From contig OZ038529.1 of NCBI GenBank assembly GCA_964036665.1, positions 4,758,501 to 4,822,500 on the forward strand: a stretch of 64,000 nucleotides of DNA, written 5' to 3'. Within the stretch, counting starts at the first letter, position 1. Every line of letters begins with the position of its first letter. The notes beneath the pieces are model-generated. The model was not told the DNA's origin and searched no databases. It saw only the letters and a program-made list of their open reading frames with translations. Made by a program: the position numbers and the translations under genes. This DNA is from Gordius sp. MW1 (lineage: Eukaryota; Nematomorpha; Gordioida; Gordea; Gordiidae). This document shows, one piece after another, positions 1 through 12,300 of the stretch.

Positions 1-580
1 AACGCAATCTCTAAATTAGTGATTATTTTGCCTAAACATAACTCAACCTCTTTAGCACGTGACATGAAAATGATTCTAACAGACATAATATAACGTTTTC
101 GCTCTTATTGGAGCTCATCAATCAGTATGTCATAGTTGACATTCTAGTCAAATACTATTTAAGATAGGTTTATATAATAAGTGGAAAATTTGTATGGTTT
201 TTGTGCCAACTAATAAAGTCCATATAGAGGGAGACTTTTGTGTAATGTGTGGTTTTAAAGAAGATAGATTTTATTTCGCGTATTATTAATAACTGCGTTT
301 ATTGATGATCTTTTATTTATATGCTCCAAGTCGAAGAAGTCCATGAAGTTTTTATTAACTATTTTCATTTATATAAACGTTGTATAGATAATAATTATTT
401 AATCTACAAAAATGTAAGATACGCCTCGATAACTTTAATAATATAATTTAGACGAATCTTCATTAAATTAACGCTTAAAAAGGTGACCATAATTGTTCCC
501 TAAACGAAAATAATTGTCCACACTTTAGCCGTTCATCTAAATTTCTTAACCAATTTTTTTTAAAAAATAATATAACTATC

Positions 581-743
581 CATGGGCGTTGCCAAAGGAG
601 GGGGGGGGGCGGCGGCTGTTTCCCTCTAAATTCAAAAATTGTTTAAATTTATTAAAATTAAGGCTTAATTTTCAAAAAATGATCATTTCGCCCCTCTGTA
701 AATCTGTTGCCTACCTCTAATTCCAATGCCGGCTAAGCCCATG
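581..743. mobile_element. CATGGGCGTAGCC MITE copy
   Basis: Left CATGGGCGTTGCC, right GCCGGCTAAGCCCATG. TAACTATC occurs just before the element and again at 747-754, a probable 8-bp duplication displaced by 3 bases. Confidence 0.75.
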
Positions 744-856
744 TATTAACTATCACTTACTATATGGGATACCTGAAAGCCGAATTGTTTAAACACAATA
801 ATAACTTTTTATTTAAATGTTATATCATTATCTCCATCCATAACTATAATGGTAAT

Positions 857-1021
857 AGTGTTGTAAAATTGGCTGGGTTTTCTTTGGTTCACCTTTTCAA
901 AACAGACCACAAATCAAAGGTTTATGGTCTCTTTTTCTGACCAATCTTAAAATCAGCTTAGATTCGACCATTAGTCGCTACCAAAGGTCGCCAAACAAAA
1001 CCCAACCGTTTTTACAACACT
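857..1021. mobile_element. TA-MITE (GTGTTGTAAAA family)
   Basis: A palindromic non-autonomous element with ends TA|GTGTTGTAAAA... and ...TTTTTACAACAC|TA, and inner motifs GGTCGACCTTTGG / CCAAAGGTCG. Flanking TA suggests Tc1/mariner-type insertion. Confidence 0.8.
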
Positions 1022-1192
1022 AATCGGTACTACTACATCATTGCTATCTATAATCACGTGTTTGAATATTTTTAAAATTATATGTTTTTATATAGTTTTT
1101 TGAATAAAGTTCCACCCTTTGCCTTCAATACAATTTATCGTATCCTCGGCTGATTATTACCTTAGTATAATCTTGGTTTAGAGATCTGCACA

Positions 1193-1268
1193 CGTGACTC
1201 AACACCCGACCCGGACCCGAGAGCATTTTGAAATGTCTTCGGGTCGGGTTCGGGTTGAAAAAAAATGA
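1193..1268. repeat. GGGTCGGGT-type repeat
   Basis: GACCCGGACCCGAGAGC... then TTCGGGTCGGGTTCGGGTTG. It shares unit and edges (AGAGATCTGCAC...) with the arrays at 41241, 42155 and 50437. An eroded copy is at 8085-8182. Confidence 0.65.
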
Positions 1269-1463
1269 CTTGATTAGTTGGTTCCGTTCGCTTTTTAAGC
1301 GTGCGTGTTGAATTTCTCAAACATCCTGTAAACGATCGTGATTTATAAGTGATAATTTTATGACTTTGACAAATTTTGCCATTTTTTCTTAGAATTTACT
1401 TCTTAAATCGAAAATTTTAATCTATCTTAGACTTACTACATATTTAGTCAGGTACGGTTGTAG

Positions 1464-3345
1464 ACACCCAGATAGCGTTGTGGAGACTAATTCCCTTTCC
1501 AGCGTAGAACCCCCGGGCATTTGGTATAGCATATCCCTGCCCGAAACGGTGATTGACACTTGTGCCCTCTCAGCACTGCAGCTAGAAGCTATCATATACG
1601 CCTGTCAGCAGCACGAAATTTTGCTGCCCGACGGCTCTCGGGCCGGTTTCTTGATAGGTTACATATGATGTATTTCAAAGTGTTGTTGTTGTTTTTTTAA
1701 AGCAAAGTTCCTTTTTTAGTTTTAAAAACAAAAATAAAAGTCCCCTTTTTTTAAATCAAATTATGGCTATAAAAGTTTGGGGTCGAATAAATAAATGAAG
1801 AATTAAAGGTTTTATGGCATTTAAAACTGTTTTTATATCGCCGAAATGAATTTTGGTTTCGATAACTTGAGGAAGTTTTTAAATTACTGAGTAACCTTAT
1901 TTATACTTGGATTTTGAAGATCCTTGAGATTTTGAGATTTTTTTCTTCTTAATTCCGAAGAGGTATATATAGGAAAGAAGAATTAGCATTAGACTTTGAG
2001 TAGTGTTGCGTCTGTGCTTTGTTTGGTCGACCGTTGGTTTTACTTGAACTAAGGGTCGACCCTGGTCTGTTTTCCAAATTTCGACCAAGTTTAGAGGTAG
2101 ACTCAGAAAAACAGACCAAAAATCTCAGGTCTCATCATGTTTAGTCGACTAAAACCATAGGTCGACCAAACATAATCCAGCCGTTTTTACAACAGAACTT
2201 TAAAGCGAAGCCCTTTTAAAAAATTAGCACTCACTTCGCTTATTTTACACGTTTTTAGAGTCGTTACATTCATTTTGGACTATTGTGCATTTATTTTATG
2301 TTTTTGAATGCCATTTTCACGAAACTACCACGTTTTCGTGTAAAGTAGCCTAATCTATGAAAATGTTGAAAATATGTGTGGTAAGGTTGAAAATTCAACC
2401 GGGAAGCTTAAACATTATACGAATGCATAAATTGGCATTGTTATAAAAGAACTGCACTTGGAAGTAAAAAATTGGCGAATAATCCTTTTCTAAAGTTAAT
2501 AAGAGGCTTCAAGTTTAATTTGAAAATGCGCACCGTTGTAGTCGGAATAGAATCTAAAGCGCGTATTTAGTTATGCAAAATTTAGAGCTGGAAACTGCCA
2601 AATTCTTTGTTCTTAGTGTCGGCTAAAAATCTTTAAACATTATTTAACTTTCGCGCTTGGTTTAGGATCGCTTTAATCTGTGATTTTTTACATGTAAAAA
2701 ATACTAATAACAATATAATAGAATAGTTTTTTTTGGAAATTGCATATATAGACAGGGCTCTCTAAAATATTAAAAATGTTAGTTATTAAATTTGGCAAAT
2801 TGCAGTTTTAGGCATTGTTTACGAAATTTCTCTTTATCTAAGACATATAGAGTCGTACATCTAACTAAAGGGTTTGGTTTTCTTTAAGAGAACATCTAAT
2901 TTACAAAGAAATGATCTGATTTAAAAAGGTGATGTAATATCATTGTGGCATATTTAAAGTAAATATAAATTAGATTCCCTTTTTTCTTAAAATTTTGCAT
3001 TTAAATGAGCTATTAGACTTCATATCGTTTTGTTTGATGATTTTATTTATTTGAATTATTTTATTTATTTAATTTATTTATTATTATAAAGGTGATGGAC
3101 CAGGGGTGGGTAAGGGTAGAACCATAGCCGGAATTATATGCGAAAATTACTTGCTGCGACGTAAACGGGCGATATGGTATACCCAAAAAATATTTGCTTT
3201 TATTTTATTTTTTTGGGAAATACTAAAAATGAAATTAAATATTTCCAAACTTAGGCTCAGCGTTTCTAACGATCTGAAATACGATGCCGAACGAGACCTG
3301 AAAGATATAGATGCTGGAAAAATTAGCGTGGCTTCTTTGAATAAA
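1464..3345 (+). CDS. sno: sno exons 1-3: Walker A region
   Basis: Exon 1 encodes the conserved block ending ...SRAGFLIG, and exon 2 opens with [10 protein letters not shown], so the P-loop GxGxGKGRT is assembled across the 1657/3092 junction (phase 1). Exon 2 ends with the split Trp codon of RAIW. Exon 3 continues [15 protein letters not shown], a family signature. The intron between exons 2 and 3 is only 78 bp (3177-3254). The large intron 1658-3091 contains one TA-MITE (2002-2195) and otherwise unrecognised AT-rich DNA. Confidence 0.93.
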
Positions 3346-6300
3346 GTTAGTTTACTTGCACATTTTTAGTTTTTCAAAGGGGTTTTTTGCAAAAATAATT
3401 ATTATTTATATATCTATGCAGTGTTTTAGCGGATTACTAATAGTGATAATATAAATGTTTTTAATTTCTTTGTACAAATATTTATTTTTGTTTGCTTCCA
3501 AATGGATGAGAAAGTATAGGGGAAAGAGTTGATGTTTTTATCAGATTGAACACTCGGCTCACTTTAATACCAGAATTACTATAATCTATATGTCCTTCCA
3601 TTTTTGTGCACATTTCAAAATGGCGGAAAAAGTTGATGAGCAGTCTATCTAGTCTAGGCTTTATTACAATCATGCATATAAAATTTCATTTTGTGCGATG
3701 TTGCTCTGTAATAATCTACCACAAGCACGATTGCCGATTGCACCCTAATTTCGACAATGATCATTTCGCTAATGATCATGAATCTAAATAAATTGCTTGT
3801 TTTATTATAAACGATTTTTTTATAAGTATTAAAAGTTTATTTGTTAAAAATTTCGTTGACAATTAGGAGATATTGTAAGAATGCTATTCTTACTCTTCCG
3901 AAGAAGATACCATAAAATAAAAAGCTAAATTATATAAAACAAAAATAAACTCTAATCTGTAAAAGTAACGGCTATGAAACTTCGGTTTGAACAATATTGC
4001 TCCGTAACAATTTCCCTCCAGATTGCTAATTTCAGACTAACTTCCACAATAAATATTTTGCTTGTTATATTATAGAATATATATAGTATATTAAAATTTC
4101 CACAAAAAGAGCTATAGTTCACGGTTGTAAAACTTCACTTAGTATAATGCTCTGTAACAATTCATCGAATGTGATTCCTAATTTCAGACTAATTTAAATA
4201 TTTTAAAATTTCCAAATTAGTATTTCTACATTTCAAAAGTTATAAAACTCATTAAAACAATCCCAAAAAAAACTATTTAATTTTTATCATTTTTATAGTA
4301 ATAATATAATACCCGTGTAAATATCTCTTACAATGCCCTGTAAAAATTTACCCAGCGTTAAATTTTAGATTAATATAGATAGACACTAAATATCTTGCTC
4401 GATACACTGTTAAAGAGCTCGATCAAAAAATCTTATAAGAACTTAGGTTGAGTATGTCAATTATTGTTTACACTTTCAATGGAAATATTTCCATTTTGTC
4501 GCTCAGTTCAAGTACAAAAAGATATCGTCCAAATCGAATGGTTCCTTCAAGAAGGGCATCATATTCGCCACTTATTCATCTCTGATCGGGGAAAGTCAGA
4601 GGAAGGGCAAATACAATACCCGTATGCGACAACTGCTCAAATGGTGCGGAAAAAATTTTGACGGCGTAGTAAGTCCCCCTTTTTACGTTTTTTGCTTTTT
4701 TTTAAACTAATTTTTAGGCTTTGAATTCCCTTTTTAACGTGAATACAGCGTTATTTTTAAAAATTGCCTACTGCTAAAAAACTAGTATATTTAATGTCCT
4801 ATATTTTATGAATGTCACAAAAAGTTTTAGGTTAGCTTAGGCCTGAGCGCACCCTTTTTACAACGTAGGACCATTTACACTTGTCATTAGTGTTTCAAAA
4901 ACGGCTGGGCGATTTTTGGTTTTAGTCGACCAAACATAAACAGACCATACTTTTGGTCTGTGTATGAGAAAAACAGACCAAATAGTCGACTAAAACCAAA
5001 GACCGACCAAACAAAACTCAACCGTTCTTACAACACTACTTGACACGTCAACAAAAATAAAATTTAAAAACTTGTTTATATACAAGATTCTTTACGCAGT
5101 GATTTTTTCTCTCACAGATCATTAAGACAAGTTTTCCCGACATTGAATCGGCCACATCACCAGTTTGTGGTGCTTAGAATTTATTTCGACTTCTCTCATT
5201 TTAAACATGTTTTATTACATTGTTTCACTATTCTAAATGTATTAACGAAAGGGCTATAAATAAAGAGTCTTTAAACGAGTTTGCCATTCATAAGTCACTT
5301 TTTAATCGGCTCATAGTTTTTAAAAAAGTGTTAAAATATCTATATAACTTCCTTTTTTGAGGATTATGCCTTATTATCATACTTATTTTTTTGAATTTTC
5401 ATCTCTACGCTAGATCATATTCGACGAATGTCACAAAGCCAAAAATTTGGTTCCGTCCGGCTCATCTAAACCCACCAAAACGGGGCTGGCCGTGCTTGAA
5501 CTCCAAAATCGTTTGCCCAAAGCGCGGGTGGTTTATGCCAGTGCCACTGGCGCCACGGAACCTAAAAATATGGCTTACATGGTCAGGCTGGGCATATGGG
5601 GCCGGGGCACCCCCTTCAAAGAATTTCAAGATTTTATACAAGCCGTAGAACGAAGGTCTTTGTTTCACTTTATATTTAAATTGCATTGCACGTCGTGAAA
5701 ATTTTTATATGTTTTTTACATAAATAACATCAACATGTGGAATTTATATTAACGATATTTAAAAGTGGTGTTAAATTGCTAACTAGCTTCAACTCCAAAC
5801 GCGAGCACGCACACTGAGCTGTTTAATATGTTTAAGTTACTGAATTAGAGCAAATAGCAAATAAATCTCCTATCTGCTCGAGTTTACTCCTCGGGCTATC
5901 TGCTCAATGCTCTAACAGAGTTTGCTGCTTCGACTAACCTCTCGAGCATTTTTACATGTTCTGCCTAGTGCACCGAACAACGAGCACTCATCGTGCTAAC
6001 TAGCATATTAAACAGCTCAGTGTGCGTGCCGAGCAAAGCACATAGTTAGCATTGCGCACGCGAGCAATTTAACAACTCTAGTATTTGGATTAGTGTTGTA
6101 AAAACGGCTGGGTTTTATTTGGTTCACCCTAGGTTTTAGTCGATTAAACGGTCTGCTTATGTTTAGTCGGCTGGTCGACCAAACAAAACCCAGCCGTTTT
6201 ACAGTAGCATTTCACGAGCTTTTTAATTTCTATCCACAACATAATCTATTCTAAGCATACTAATTCAATGATTGCCTCTTAGCTAAGTAGACTGCGTGAA

Positions 6301-9300
6301 GCATTTTCGAAAATGTAGCTTTCATCTTCGCGTGCACTTTGAAGAATTAATTAAGAAAATTGGTTTTATTAATGGTCCCATTGAATCGATAAAGAAATGT
6401 AAGGGGGTTAATATTTTGATTTTTCAGTTCATTTATAACATTTTATCAAATGCAAGGTAGCGTATTACTAACGTTTATAATTTTTTGTATTTCTCAAATA
6501 CAGGGGCGTTGGTGCGATGGAACTAGTAGCGATGGATATGAAGGTATTCCTTTTGTATACTTAATAGAGTGTATAAGTATGTGTATTATATCTAAAGTTT
6601 TGCAACCATAACTTTTGTATTCATGTCGAAATAGATGGCTTGTAATTAATCCATAGGCGTAGCCAGCATTAGAATTTAGAGGGGGGGGCAATAATGATTT
6701 AGGTAGGGGAAAAATGATCATTTTAATTTTACCAAATTTTTGAATTTATAAGGGGGCAGCCCCCCCCCCTCTACGCTCATGAATTAATCTATCATTATAT
6801 TGTTACATTCAAATATATTTTTTCGCTAAAACACCTGCATTTAAAGTTTGAGATAAAATTATTAATTTCTCGTTGCATACACAGTTGCGGGGAACTTACA
6901 TGGCTCGACAACTAAGTTTCGCGGGCGTATCTTTCATAGTTAAAGAAGCCAAACTCAACCAAAATATAATTGAGATATACGATGCCTCCGTCGAGCTGGT
7001 AGGCCTTACTTTAACCCAAAACACGTTTAAAATGTTTTATAATACTTTAAAAACTGGCAAGATTGTTTCTATATTTCCAAGTCCGATAGCTAACTCTCGT
7101 TTTTGACATTATAAGATTTGCTAAGGAAATTATATGTGATTTGTTAACGAAAGTATCGACGCAAAAACAAAAAGGTAGTAGTTGAGTATTTCGTAACCCC
7201 TTCGAAAATACCGTGAATTTCTCTGATCATTTATTTTATTAAAGTCTAAAGAATTATCGTTTATCATATCGTTTGCATGATTATTGAATAATGACAAATT
7301 TCCCCTTGACTAAGTTACTCGCTTCAAACTAATCTTTGTAAATTTAGGGGTTTTTAGGGACGTGGGGTGTATAAGAATAACTATTTAGTCGTATAATTCA
7401 GTGAAAACAACAGCTAAGGCCTGTTTTGCTCTTTAACACTCCATTAATGTTCCAACAGCAATCAATAACTTAGTGTTATAAAAACGGCTGGGTTTTGTTT
7501 GGTCGACATTTGGTTTTAGCCGACTAAACGTAAACAAACAAAATTTTTGGTCAAATCTTTGTTTTATTTATGCGACTAAGAAAAATCGACCAAAAAGTTT
7601 AATTTGTTTTTGTTTAGTTGCCTAACACCAACTGTCGACCAAACACAACCCAGCCCCTTTTACAACACCACAATAACCCGACCCATTAATTTATTTAAAT
7701 TTATGGGGGAAATAATTTAACGTGAAGTTCTTCCATATTTTTCCTAATTTCGCACATCATATTTTAACCTAGTGGGCCAAGGCTCGGGACAAATTTCAGC
7801 TGGCGTTCGACTTGGTGGAAAATGGGGAATCCATCTCTCGCAAGCAAGTTTGGAGTCAGTTTTGGGCAGCTCACCAACGCTTTTTCAAGTACCTCTGCTT
7901 GGCCGCCAAAGTTTCCATGTGCATAGCTCTGGCCAAACAAGCTCTCAAAGATGGAAAGGTCGGTTTATACTTTGCTCTTTTGTTATGTTTTGCCATTAAA
8001 ATTAAGGCTTGATTTCCCTTGGAAGAAGGGGATGTAGTAGTATTAAGAGGCCTGTAGAATCATATTTTTTAACCCAAACATGAGCCGACTCGAAAGCATC
8101 AATAATTTTCAAACCAGACCCGAAAGCATTTTTAAAACTTTCAACCCTACCCGTCGGGTCGAGTTTCGTCACTGGTGCAGGCCTTTATTAGTATTATTCG
8201 TGCCTTAGAGATACTATATTTATTTATCTTCCATTTTTGTTTACAGATCTTTGATAAAAATAAATGGTTTTGACCCCGGGTTTCTTTTAAAGGTGGGTTA
8301 GGATAGTGGAACGGTTAGTTTTTTTAAAATAATTTATTTGGGTCGAGAGTTAGTGCTTAGAATTAGTGCTTGTTTTTCGATTCCGGTGTTTTTAAGGATT
8401 TAGAAACAACGCGCTTGGTTACGAAGAATTAGAAACATAAATATAATTTCGAGATAAAAACATTTTCTCATATTTTTCGTGTATTAACTTCGTCCCTCTA
8501 AACCTTGTACTGTAATAATGGAAAATTAGACTAAAGCTTGACCAAATTTTTTTGAAGGAAAAATCTTTAAATGTGTGTAATAGTTGTAAACTCATTTTTC
8601 CAACAATACCTGTCAAAATAATATTCGCGATTTTGATGCAAAATATCAAAATCTCCTTAATTTAAGATCGTGTTTTGTATGGGTTATTTTTTGGTTTTTA
8701 GTGCGTCGTTATTGGTCTTCAAACGACGGGGGAAGCCAGGACCCTGGAACACATTGAAGACTGCGGAGGGGAAATTTTCGATTTCATATCTACCGCCAAG
8801 TACTTTCTCCCCTTTTGCACAGACAAATTGTGTTTTGCTTAAATTCTTTGTCCAATTTTTTTTTGTCTTTATTATTATTTCGATAAATAATATAAATTAC
8901 CTTTCGAGATTTTTACTAAGTAACATATTGAAAGATATGAAGATATCCTTATGACATGCATGGATTTGGGTAATGTAATATTTAACCGTATTCGACCGTT
9001 TTCTCCCCTTTGCTCGTCCAATTTTATGTTTTTATATCACAAATATTGAGTGAAGTTTAATTGCTAAATTAATATGTCAAAACACCTTCCAACTTCATGC
9101 CTATTTTCAAAATTATGCAAAATCTATGAGTTGGAAATAAAATTTTATTAGTATCCTACATTTAAATCAATTTATTAAATTAAACCTTATTTCCTTCGAA
9201 TTATTCCAAGAAGTGGATTGAAATTACACCCTAGAATTATATATAAATAGTTATATAAGTAAAGCTATAGCAATTGTGTATCTTTGTCAAATAGGAAGAA

Positions 9301-12300
9301 ACTTTATATTATATATCAATTCCACTTTGTACGGCCTTTAGAGCAGTTTACAAACGTGTCAAAATATCGTTTTTCAACGTAAAATAATATTTAGCCTATT
9401 TTATGTTTTGCATAAAAGCTTAAATTTTTAATTATTTTCCTTCGTGATTTTAACTTTTAAACTATAAATAATTGCCCACTTTAAAAGGGCAATTCCGAAA
9501 TATTTGCTAGCTAAATTAGCCCCTACCATGTGATCATTACTTAGGGGAGTTTTGCAGTCGTTGATAGAAAAACACTTCCCCTCCTCCAGCGGCGAAGGCT
9601 CGGGCCATAAATCAACTACCCCCTGGGCCTTAGACAATATCATGAGGTTGCGTGGTCTCACTGCTTATAATCCTTCAGTTTCGGCCGGGGTTGAAAGGCC
9701 CAAAGATCAACCCAAACCTAGTCGATGTAAGGAATTCTGGCTCGAGCTTTATTTTTATTTCGTTCAGAGATCCCTCCTTTTAACATCAATTTTCGTTTGT
9801 TTCACGATATGGCGCCATCGTCCGACCAGTGCAACGTTAAAATATAAACGCAGATCTGCCAGTAATAATTTTAGAATAGTATTCTATCACTTTTTTTGAC
9901 CAAACTAACGCATCTTCAAGACTCTGGGTTGTTTTTGAAATTTGACTTAGTTGAGAGGTCGACTAAAAAAGGAACCAAAAATCTCTTGGTCTGTTTATGT
10001 TAGCGACTAAAACTAGAGGTCGACCAAACGAACCCCAGCCGCATTTACAACGCTACTTTTAATAACAGAGCAAGAATTTTGGAGGTGTTTTAATTATTTT
10101 TGGCAATTTAGGCATTTTGATTTATTTATCGATGGGAGGTTAAACAAAAATTTATAGTAACTAAGTTATAGCTAGACAAATTTTGACCATCCGATTGATT
10201 ACACTATCTAACGATAACGCCTTTAGGGATTCTGGATTCAGTGGCCAAAACTTGTGGCGAATCGGGCGGCACCTCGCTCAAGCAAAAGATTGTTGACGTT
10301 TTCGCCCCTGGCCCGTCCTCTCGTGCCTCACCCTCACACCACAGCAGTGGTTTGGGGGGTGAGGAAGTGAAGGGCGGTTCCCCGTCGGTGACGTCATCGT
10401 CGGAAAATGACGAAGACGATGATAATGAAGTCACGAGTGACGAAGAGGACGGCGAGGAGGAGGAAGGGACGGACGAAGATCGTAATCCATTCGACGATGG
10501 CGACGAGGACGAGGACGAAGAAGGTTTTTGCTGTTGCTTACTTTTTAGGTTGTTATTGTTGTTGTTTACTTTTGAAGGTGTTTTTGTTTACTTATGAGGA
10601 TGTTCATGAGCGTAGCCAGGATTGGATTTAGAGGGGGGGGGGCAAAATGATTTGAAATTTTAGCCATAATTATACTCATTTTTTAGATTTAGAGGGGGAA
10701 GCTTCCTCTCCCTGCCACTTTCTGGCTACGCCCATGAAGATTTTGTTGTTTATTATGAAGGTATTGTTGCTTAATTTTAAGATTGATTGTTTTCTACTTA
10801 GAGGTATTGACTTTTTAAATCTTTAATGGCCCTTACTTTTCAAGTTATTGTTGTTTACTAATAGATATGTTGTTGATTACTAACATTGATTGTTTCATTT
10901 GTAAAAATATAGTTTATTATTTGCATTTGAAGATATTACTGTTGTTGTTACTTTTGGTTATTGCATACTTTTAAAGATTCTTTTCTTTTCTAAAGGGATA
11001 GTTATTTCAACGGTTGTTTTGTTTGAAGTTATAGTTGAAGTTGTTTACTTTCGAAGCGTTGTTTATTCGAAGGAATTGTTGATTAAAGGTATAGCTTGTT
11101 AAATCTTTGCCGTTGCTTACTTTTAAGATTGGTATTATTTTGAAAATGTTGTTCTTGTTATTGTTTACTTTTAACGCCATTTTTAGAGCCTTGTTGTCGT
11201 GTTAAATACCGTAGAATTAATTGTTTTTTCCCTAACTTTTTCTTAAAAATAAACGTTTGAAACAATTTTCGCCCGCTCAAACGTTTTTGGCAGGCTAAAT
11301 TATATCATTTATTACGAAGTCTCATTCATCAAGCCCCCTACATAATATGCCCATTTAGCTCCTTGGTTAGCGCGAAAGCGTAAGAAGAGACCAAAGCCTT
11401 GCAGGGATAAAAAGAAGGCCAAACAAAACGACGCCACCAGTCCCTCTCTCTCCACTCCCTCAACTACATTTCAAGATGGCGCCGGTATAAAGCCGGACAC
11501 CTCGGACCCCTCTCAGCCAGGCTCCACCACCAGCAATCTCCTGCCCCCCACAAATAACGAGCCCGTTAGGAGCGAAAACGAAGTTGTCGATAATAAGCAA
11601 AATACCTCCGAAGGTGCCATCACTTACGGCTACAACGGTTACTATTATTAGAGAATTCTTATGCTTACGGGCTGTTATGTTAAGGGGGGGGGGGGCGTGC
11701 GAGTTAAGTATGCACTTATTTGTAAGAATTTTTAGGCGTTGTAATTTAGAGTGTTTGAACCATGGGCGTAGCCAGCATTGGGATTAGAGGGGGGGGGCAA
11801 TAATGATTTAGGGGGGGGGGGCAAAATAATAATTTTTTTAAATTTATGCATAATTTTAATAAATTTCAACAAATTTTTGGATTTAAAGGGGGACAGCCGC
11901 CCCTCTCTGCCCCCCTAGGCTACGCTCATCCTTTGAACCCTTTTTCTAGTTAATAGATTAGATATTTCGGGGGTTTGAAGTTCAATATATTGTATAGTTT
12001 TAACTAGACCCGTCGTTGAAAAAAAATCATTTAAGATTTTTCAATAAAATTATGATACAAAACCATGACGAGTATTAACACTATTGATTACCTAATGCTT
12101 GTAATGGGAATTAATTAATTTTTAAGATACAAATTTTAAGTCAAGATCTTAAAAAAAGCCTGAATTTGACTTTAATGTTGATAGATTTATATTTAATTTC
12201 ACCCAACGAATTATTTAGCAAAATTTTTGTTTGCCCATGTTCCAGGCGACAAAGGTCTTAATCGACCTTTAATATAAAGACTCTTCGACCCTTTATTTAT

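Larger units (their letters stand above)
1..1463. other. Upstream sno intron (partial)
   Basis: AT-rich sequence with one MITE (581-743), one TA-MITE (857-1021) and a GGGTCGGG repeat (1193-1268). No exon matching the missing N-terminal sno sequence is visible. Confidence 0.6.

Noticed and set aside
1480..1668. A small gene starting at the GTG at 1480
   Set aside because: It is the interior of a sno exon; homology and frame extend 5' to 1464 and on into the next exon.
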